Shown in pieces: positions 56,640-64,000 of a stretch of 64,000 nucleotides of DNA. The DNA comes from Limnomonas spitsbergensis (lineage: Eukaryota > Chlorophyta > Chlorophyceae > Chlamydomonadales). The stretch is from contig JAYJMM010000041.1 of NCBI GenBank assembly GCA_037349105.1, positions 9,112,501-9,176,500 of the forward strand, read 5' to 3'. The notes under the pieces were generated by a model. It was given only the letters and a program-made list of their open reading frames with translations, did not search any database and was not told the DNA's origin. The position numbers and the translations under genes are program-made. Numbering within the stretch: position 1 is the first letter of the stretch; every line of letters starts with the position of its first letter.

Positions 56640-58850
56640 ATGTCGGCAAACAAAAAGTCAGCTAGGAAAGTCAAGGGAGAAAGCACATGTATTGCTAAGG
56701 TGCGTCATTGACATGTATTGCTTAGGGGTAAAAACTGGGATGAAACGGGGGTAACGTCGCTACCTCCTTGTGATACATTTTGCGTTTTGGTAGTTACCGT
56801 GGCTACCTCCTTGTGATACATTATTTGGTAGATACCATCCTGATCGTAGCGAAGATGGGCTAACAAGGAGAATAGTGACGAAACTTTTATGTTGAACCGA
56901 CATTTTCCGATTACGCTGAGCTTCGCTGTGAATTTAATCAATTTTCCCAACATTTCCTGTCGCATGAGGATTGAGTTCTGAAGCTGTATATGAATGGCAT
57001 GGGTAGAATGCAGAATGTCCCGCTAAATGTAGGCCCCTTGATCTACCTATCCTGGCCATCATTCTGTCCCTTCCTATTTGTGTTGGTTGCGATGAGGTTT
57101 GGACATAAACTGAGCAAAGACACTTTCCCTCGTTGTCCTAGTTGGAGTGCCGAAGTCTGACTTGTCCAAGGCTAGACAAAAGGTGGGCTGGGGAATCTTG
57201 CAACAGCTTTTCCACGTTGGGGGGAGGAGATTGTCCTCCTATTTTGTCCTTCTCTCTTTATTTTCCACTTTTGTACGATTTTCACTCGACCAGGCATTTG
57301 GACACCCACGTGGCTGAGCCTTTTTAACCAGGGTCCAGAGGTGTAATGTCATTGACCCAGACCCTACAGCCATGTCTCTGCATTGGCTTTGACATAGTAA
57401 CCATGCAACCGTACATCCAGGGGCTACCCCCCCCATGTAATTGCCTACGGCTAGGGGGGCTGGTGCAGCAAGCCCTGCTGCTTGGGCATCCGGTGCTCGG
57501 TCCCCGTTGGCACAATAGTGGCCGCCCAGCAGCCTGCCAAAGGTGGTGTGGTTCTTTGTTCCTAACCCCAAAAAACTTGAGGGGAGCTGATAGTTGGTTC
57601 AGTTTTTAAGTACATCTCCACCCTCCAAAGTTCCTGACATCCAGTCCGGTACATACATTTTTAGTAGATATTATTGGAATGGGTGCAAGTGACACCCTCA
57701 TCAGAAAAGAAAGTACAGTCATAATCAATCATTTCCAACTGGAGTGCAGCACTCACAAGGATACCATGATGATGATGCCGAGACTAGCCGAGCTGACTTG
57801 ATCAACGGACAGGTTCAAGAAAGGCCTGGAGCATGTCTGTTGGGGCATGGGTATCAAGCGTCTGGTTTTGAAAGGAAACGTACGGACTCGAAAACAGAAG
57901 GGCCTGGAAAGTGCAAACAAGTGTGTCAACCAGGGAACACATTCAAAAAATTGCAACTACCGGTAGTTGGACTTTGGATTTGACAGGCATAACATACAAG
58001 GTCACAACCAAACACCATTATTATGATAATATGATCTACGCATGTTCGGTGCAACAGGAAATTGCCTAGTAGGGTAAATATCTAACTTGATGGAAACTTC
58101 ATCGCACAGAATCGAACAAGAAACCAGCCAGGACATGCCCTTGCAATAAGCGCTCAGGAAGGCACGATAAAATTGTGCCACTACTCCGAATGGGCATTCC
58201 TAGGGTGGCTGCCACCTGGTTTGCGACAGCCCAGACTGCTCCCCGAAGAAATCAAAGAATACATGCCCTCCCCACCTTGCATCTCCTTCTTTCCAGTCCC
58301 TCCACACGGAATTTATTTATAGCAAACCAACGGCATGCCCGCCCGGCATGTCAGCGTACTCTGCCAATGAGTCCTGTGACACTTGCAACAAGAAAGCGTA
58401 CTGCCGTCACCCTGGGCACATGTCCCATGCATCATATGTGATGCTCTGTTGGACTGTCAAACTCCACCTTCTAGTGCATTCTTTACTTACGGTAGTAGTG
58501 GATGCTTAATATAAATCATTTCCACCTTCACAGTTTGCATCCGCACCCTCCGCAGCCGCCTGCTTGCTCACGTGCGGCCCCATAGCTGGCAGCATACCGT
58601 CTCTTTGAGAAGATGACTTGGCTCCAGCCTTTCGTGTTCGCTGACTCCATCCGACCAGCCCCCAGCACCTCCACAGAGAAACAAAACTCACACCCCCGAC
58701 CCCCCCACGCGCTCTCACGCGGCCTGCGCCATCGCATCCCGGCTGAAGCGCTTTTGCACATATGTCTATGCTGAGTACATCACATGGCTTGCGCTGTCAT
58801 AGCAGAAGGGCTGAGCGCAGTGGTCGTGCAGATACCATCACAGCCTAACC
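56640..58850. other. no supported gene; composite dispersed repeats
   Basis: A family A copy at about 57290-57360 (minus) is followed by SINE-like copy 5 at 57455-57560. Two copies of TACCTCCTTGTGATACATT occur at 56761 and 56804. Dispersed repeat B copy 2 lies at 58415-58460. Confidence 0.45.
57455..57560 (+). repeat. SINE-like repeat (copy 5)
   Basis: A-box-like CTGGTGCAGCAAGCCCTGCT, then GCTTGGGC, B-box-like GCTCGGTCCCC and the shared tail ACAATAGTGGCCGCCCAGC. Confidence 0.45.
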
Positions 58851-58856
58851 TACACG

Positions 58857-61800
58857 TCACGTGGCTTGTGTTGCCGTTATACCCTGGTTGAAGTGCTCGT
58901 GCACGTACTGAGACAGCTTGCCCCACACCTCATCTATACTGAACAGGTCATGGCCCAGGTCACGCATCTGCCGTAGCACGCTGGGGACCGACCCCGCTGT
59001 GACGGGGCATGCACAGCCCCCACTTGCATCCCGCCACTCCAGCAGCAGCATGATGGCCTTGTAGTGGATGAGCGCGCCAAAAACCACCGCAATCTGAAAA
59101 ATGGAAAATGACAGGGGCAGTTCAAAACAGTCAGCGCCGCATCCAGCTCGGAGTGAAAGAACAGCCCTTCAGGACTCAGCTGTGCAGTGTGCCAAATTTT
59201 GAAGTATAGAGAGACAATTGATTGACCATCTATCGAGAAAAAGAACAGCAAAACGGACATCATGGCCTCATGCTGCCTTGCAGACTCGGCTGGCACTGCG
59301 ATAGCCCGGTCAATTTATGTGTGATCAAACCATTCATATGCTTGCGGATGACAGGCGCAGGCCACACAAACCACACCCACCCATCAGGGCTCACGCATCC
59401 GTCCTTATTTCAGTATACTTCCCTTACCCCGTTTTCCCCCATCGCATGCGAGATACCTCGAGATATCATACTTTTATCGGTTTAAACTTGCCTCTGCATG
59501 CTAGCGCCAGCACTTACATGGAACAGTTGATGGCTGTGCAGCCACAGGTCAAATCTGCCTGGGAACCAGCGCTCTGGGACCCTGTTGGCAAAGATGACGG
59601 CACCTGACTGCTCGAGGAACCAGGGGGGGGGGGCAAGGGGGGCAAGGGTAAGGAAGGTGCATGGAGAGTGTGAAGGGTCAGGGTCAGGGTCAGGGGGACG
59701 CATCGGACGGGGGGAGGGAGGGCATAAGGGACAAGGGAGAGCATAAGGGAAACAAGGGAGAGTGGAGATACAAGTATAATGCAGCGATGTGCACAGAGGG
59801 GGGAGGGGCAAGGGGAGATGGAAGGGCAGTAAGAGGCTGAAGGCTCAACAGATAAAACCATGGACACCCTGTAAAAGACAGCCCGGAAGTGACATCTGAC
59901 GTGCCTGATGGGGCCTGATTCGGCGCAGCGATCCAGCTCAATGTAGACAGGAGCAGGTCTGAATGCCCACTTTGGTTGGCAGGACGCGCTGTGCAGGAAT
60001 GTCCATTGCCAACAGGCCATGCAGAGGCTGCAGCCTCTATAGAAAACTCGAAAAACTGTAGAAAAGTCCCATTGACCTTGCGCAGGTAAGACCTACACTT
60101 GGACCTGTTCTCTCGCCCCTCCCAGATCTCCAGTGCCCCCCTGACACCTGACCCTGGTCCACCAGCAGACTTATAATAAATAAAGAAACGATACGCCCTG
60201 AGGCTGCAGACTTACAATATACGTGGCACCCATGACGAGCTCCACCGCCAGTGCAGTCTGGACCTGCGGAGCACGAATCACAGTTTCACACCATACCCGC
60301 CTTCGTATTCACACAGGACTTCATGCAGGATTTCAAACCACACGGGCATCAGGGTTGTCCTCAAGCACCTCCCCTGCAGATGACCGGCCATGCATCACTC
60401 ATGCGGCATCACTCATGCCCGTGCGACTGATCCCCATCTGCCGTAAAAGCCCCCTGTCATCCTTCATGTCTACAGTGCATTGGTGCCGCATGCCGTATCC
60501 GCCCCCCTTCATATTTCATTTCTTCAATGCATTGGCGCCACATGCCGTACGCGCCCGCCTTCACATTTCATGTTTCAACCTGGTCCCTCTCCTGTGCCTG
60601 CAGGTGTCATTCAGGATGACACCTGCAGGCACAGGTGTAGATGCCTTGGGCACAACAAATACGCAAGTGACTGCTGTGCACACAACACTGGATTCCCTTC
60701 ATCATTGAGGCACCCTCTGAAAGCGAGATACTCACCTGCGGCACTGTCCACAGCCGCAGCCGAGGCCCTGTCCAGAGCCCCACCTGTGGCACGTCACTGT
60801 TGAGGAACCACTGATGCACTATGGGCACCAAGCCGTACAAGCCAAGCACGATGAACATGCCTGCGCGGAAAGGGCGCAGCTCCGGCGCCTGGAACCGGTC
60901 CATGAGCGTCACCGCCACCGCCATCAGGCCTGGTGTGTGTGCGGGGGGTGGGGTGAGAAACACGGCTTGACAGTGGTACTTGGGGTTGGGATGGGCATTG
61001 AAAGCAGTCCAACCACGTCAAAGCGGTCGCAGTGGTGTTGGGGGGTGATGCTGGCACAGAAACTGGTCTTGGAGAGTCAAGGCAATGGCCATCAGGCCTG
61101 AGGGTGTGGGCACAGACAAAGGGCAGTGGTGCTTGGGGTCGGGATGTGCACTGGAAATGGCCCAACAGCGTCAAGGCGTCCGCCATCAGGCCGAATAGGG
61201 GGGAGGGGGGGGTATGAAAAGCATACAGACTGCCTGAGGAATTTGGATTTGGGGTGGGCACAGAATTAGCAATGAGGGAGAGAGTGAGAGCCCTTTCCCG
61301 TGGCTGTGACTCTGACTAGTACAAGCACATAGTGTACAAGACAGAGGGATTGAGAGCCCTGACCCATAATCCATGGCGGTGGTTCTGAGCAATCCAGTGG
61401 TGAGAGCTTGTTAGTTGTGCTGTGAGAGAGAGAGGGAATGAGGACACTCACCCATGGCTGTTATGCTGATGAGGTAGAAGGCTAGGAAGCCCGGCCGGCA
61501 CATGAACAGGTAGTAGACAGTCGGGTAGAAGGAGCACACGATGAGGATGCAGATACCTGCGTAATCCACGCGCCAAACGTATTGCGTGATGTGCTTCTGC
61601 GGGGGGGGGGGCGAGAGGAAGGGATCAGAGGGGCAAGGGAGGACAGGAGTAGTAGAGGGAGCAGATGATGCGAATGCAGATGCCAGTTCCAAGCGCTACA
61701 CTTCCTGTCAAGTGCGCCTCTGAGGGGGGTGTCATGAGAGGGAGAGATCAAAGGAGAAGGGGAGTGGAAGGAAGAGGGGAGGAAATAAGCATACAATGAG

Positions 61801-64000
61801 GATGCAGGTGTCTGTACAATCCACACACTTTGTGTGAAGTGTGATGTTCCTTTGCCGCTGGTGGTCATCAGAGGCAGGGCTCGGAGAGAAGGGGTGGGAA
61901 TGGGATGGGAAGATGCTTCAGCATGCAGTAGGCTGTAGTCAGAGAAAGGGATCAGAAGGACAATGGAGGGGAAGGGGATGCACAGGCAGGCACTATGAAT
62001 GCTCCTAGAGGCTGATTACATGGGCTGAGTGTTCAGCCAGGGTTTGGGCGGGGGATGTGACGATCAAGGTCGTCACAACCTGGATTAAAGACAATTCTCG
62101 GGATTATGAATTTATGATAGAGCAAGCCTGAACAGCCAACCCTAGGATTGGGCTCCATCACTGTCCCAACCTCTATTGTTTCAATGCACTTGATGCTTCC
62201 ATTCACGAATATTTCAGACTGCTGTAGAGGGGTCCTGGTGCAGGACGTCCAGTTGTTTGAATGCCCTTCAGGCTTTGCCGTTCAGCAACATCCCGACCTG
62301 CTGACAAGGGGCCTGGTGCAGTATACCCAGTTGCTCTCGTCATGTCCCCAACCAGCACGTTAGGCAGTCCCACAGAGGTGGTCTTATGCATACGAAAATA
62401 TGAACTCCATACCTGACAGCACCCCAGAAGCATTCTTTACAGCATTCCGTATAAATGTATCATGCTTAGGCTAGCTTGCTCAGCCCCAGCCTCCTGTTCC
62501 CTCCCAAGCTCTGTGTCTGCTCCCTGCCCACACACCTGACAGCACCCCAGAGGAATTGTACACAGCCATCAGGATCATGCTGATACTAGCTTGCTCAGCC
62601 CTAGCCCCGTGTTCCCTCCCAAGCTCTGTGTCTGATCCCTGCCCACACACCTGACAGCACCCCAGAGGAATTGTACACAGCCATCAGGATCATGCTGAAA
62701 CTAGCTTGCTCAGCCCTAGCCCCGTGTTCCCTCCCAAGCTCTGTGTCTGATCCCTGCCCACACACCTGACAGCACCCCAGAGGAATTGTACACAGCCATC
62801 AGGATCATGCTGAAACTAGCTTGCTCAGCCCTAGCCCCGTGTTCCCTCCCAAGCTCTGTGTCTGATCCCTGCCCACACACCTGACAGCACCCCAGAGGAA
62901 TTGTACACAGCCATCAGGATCATGCTGAAACTAGCTTGCTCAGCCCTAGCCCCGTGTTCCCTCCCTCGCCCTGTCTTCAACCCCGTCCACACACCTGACA
63001 GCACCCCAGCAGGTGGCAGATGCTGCTGAATAGCAGGCATGTCATGGCACCCGTCATGAACACATATGCCGGCCACCTGGAGCAGGAGGGAGTCAAGAGA
63101 CAGGGTGCCAGGACAGTTAAACACAGCCGGGAACACAGGACGCAGACACCCCATTGTCTGTCTTTCTGTTTTACACCCTTACCCCTCAACTTTCATATAC
63201 ATTTTTCTAGGCCACTGAAGCCTTCCAGACAGCACCTTATGCCCCCACCACCCCCAGCCCCGGCCTGAACCCCTTCCTCACACTAGACTGTTCACCACAG
63301 CAGTCTCCCCAATAGCGCCTGTTGTCCCTTCCCCCACGCCTTAACCCCCCCCCCTCTGCCTGTTCTCCCCTCCTCACACCTGGCTGTTGGCCATTGCAGT
63401 CTCCCCGACAATGCCTCATAGGCCTCCGCATGGCCGGGCATCCCCATGTGCACCAAGGTGCGAACCCGCGCCTGGATGCTGTACACGCGGTCCGACAGGC
63501 CCTCCTGCAGACTGTGCACTCGCCCTGACAAACCCTCCTGAACACCAAGGGGAGAATACGGGGGCAAGCAGCCATTCGTGTTCAGGGTGTTAAGGACTGG
63601 TATTTCATATTCCCCCCCTGACAGGATCAAAATGTAAGGCTCTCCCTTCAACTGTTCTCCCTCGATGTGTCAGTCCAGCAAGCAAAGCAGCCCGCAGGAA
63701 CAAGGTGCGCTCTGGCGCAACAAGTCTTCATCTTAGTGCGCAATAGACCACCTTCGGCAGGCAATTCACCTTTGGCAGTGGGCTCCCGACTTTCAACGAC
63801 TCAACGCCTGTGGCGAGGCAGGGTTTGCTGCACCACAGCACCACGCCCCTCGCCACGGCCATTGATTTCCTCCCCAAAAGATGCAATTGTTTATAAATGC
63901 CGAAGGTGAGAGAAAGGGTGGAAGGTGCTGCGCGAGAACCTGGGAGTCTGTTTAGGCTGCTGCCCCATTTAAGCTGCTACCTGTAGGTTGTGCATCTGCC
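58857..64000 (-). CDS. PAQR/heptahelical receptor family membrane protein (5'-partial)
   Basis: Exons, 5' to 3': 63981-64000 (partial), 63380-63537, 62995-63076, 61452-61596, 60784-60929, 60216-60263, 59518-59607 and 58857-59093. All phases agree. PAQR (adiponectin receptor/hemolysin III/plant HHP) signatures are present. FMTGAMTCLLFSSICHLLGC has the S-x3-H motif, and VWRVDYAGICILIVCSFYP has the Asp. RPFRAGMFIVLGLYGLVPIV and RVPERWFPGRFDLWLHSHQL follow, with the HSHQLFH His pair. These polar residues form the zinc site of the family. The cytosolic loop has two related EGLSxRV-SxQ segments. The C-terminal tail (about 60 residues after GALIHYKAIML) is soluble. Long introns carry tandem junction copies. 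Confidence 0.88.
60930..61200 (-). repeat. tandem copies of a PAQR acceptor
   Basis: The acceptor-exon start CAG|GCCTGATGGCGGTGGC (60929) recurs upstream as GGCCTGATGGCCATTGCC (near 61097) and GGCCTGATGGCGGACGCC (near 61190). Each is followed by degenerate bases matching ACGCTCATGGACCGGTTCCAG. Confidence 0.75.
61290..61452 (-). repeat. tandem copies of a PAQR donor
   Basis: The donor region ACAGCCATGG|GTGAGTGTCC at 61452 has diverged copies near 61375 (ACCGCCATGGATTATGGGTC) and 61305 (ACAGCCACGGGAAAGGGCTC). Each is followed by CTC-rich bases. Confidence 0.65.
61640..61870 (-). repeat. decayed copies of a PAQR acceptor-exon start
   Basis: Two diverged copies of exon 61452-61596. One keeps ACCTGCATCCTCATTGTATG (near 61800) and the other ATCTGCATTCGCATCATCTG (near 61670), against ATCTGCATCCTCATCGTGTG in the exon. 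Confidence 0.6.
62405..62995 (-). repeat. 115-bp array of a PAQR donor junction
   Basis: Donor junctions GGTGCTGTCAG|GTGTGTGG occur at 62995 (real exon end) and at 62881, 62766, 62651, 62536 and 62413. Spacing is 114, 115, 115, 115 and 123. The middle four units are nearly identical. Each contains TTTCAG, then 44 bases ending in the copied exon tail, then the donor, so each is a potential pseudo-exon with both splice sites. Confidence 0.9.
63273..63325 (-). repeat. copy of the first full PAQR exon donor
   Basis: About 98 bases downstream of the donor at 63380, a copy keeps GGGGAGACTGC, TGG, GAACAG and AGTGTGAGGA. It parallels GGGGAGACTGCAATGGCCAA-CAGCCAG|GTGTGAGGA. Confidence 0.7.

Overview
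The window reads as nuclear DNA of a green alga (Chlorophyta). The evidence is a plastid terminal oxidase of green-algal type, a replication-type histone cluster whose 3' palindromes match those of volvocalean algae, plant-type telomere-like TTTAGGG motifs, many GT-AG introns, and plant/algal families (ArfGAP with polyQ tail, PAQR receptor, TIR plus ARM repeats). Coding density is low and much of the DNA is tandem repeat. No rRNA, tRNA or CRISPR array was recognised.

Layout. 0.6-12.1 kb: a core-histone locus with divergent H3/H4 and H2A/H2B pairs. Between the pairs lie a 2.5-kb, 22-bp satellite, an unrecognised three-exon gene, a 14-bp minisatellite and a Gly-rich terminal exon. 14.2-21.4 kb (minus): a plastid terminal oxidase (PTOX) gene that looks decayed. 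25.1-25.9 kb (minus): a complete four-exon complex I AGGG/NDUFB2-like gene. About 27.5-32.7 kb (plus): a long gene with a Gln-rich exon, a 46-bp minisatellite of about 35 units sitting on a splice donor, and a C-terminus that faintly recalls Ycf45/SPD1. 34.8-36.4 kb (minus): an ArfGAP gene. 39.9-50.5 kb: a gag/protease element with no visible polymerase, whose 3' half is folded into a giant head-to-head palindrome with arms of about 3 kb. 52.4-56.6 kb (plus): a TIR-ARM fusion gene. 58.9-64.0 kb (minus, running off the window): a PAQR/heptahelical receptor gene.

The strongest pattern is at splice junctions. In the genes with long introns (PTOX, PAQR, the 27-32 kb gene, probably the TIR-ARM gene and the 5-7 kb gene), tandem copies of the exon-intron boundary extend into the intron, both downstream of donors and upstream of acceptors. 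They range from two decayed copies to about 35 near-identical units. Genes with short introns (ArfGAP, NDUFB2-like) show none. This looks like intron growth by repeated tandem duplication of splice junctions, with many duplicate splice sites left behind.

Other points: a 9-mer shared by both histone promoters and almost every unit of the adjacent satellite; loss of the H3 3' palindrome; complementary damage in the two palindrome arms; and a dispersed family with pol III A and B boxes that looks like a tRNA-derived SINE.
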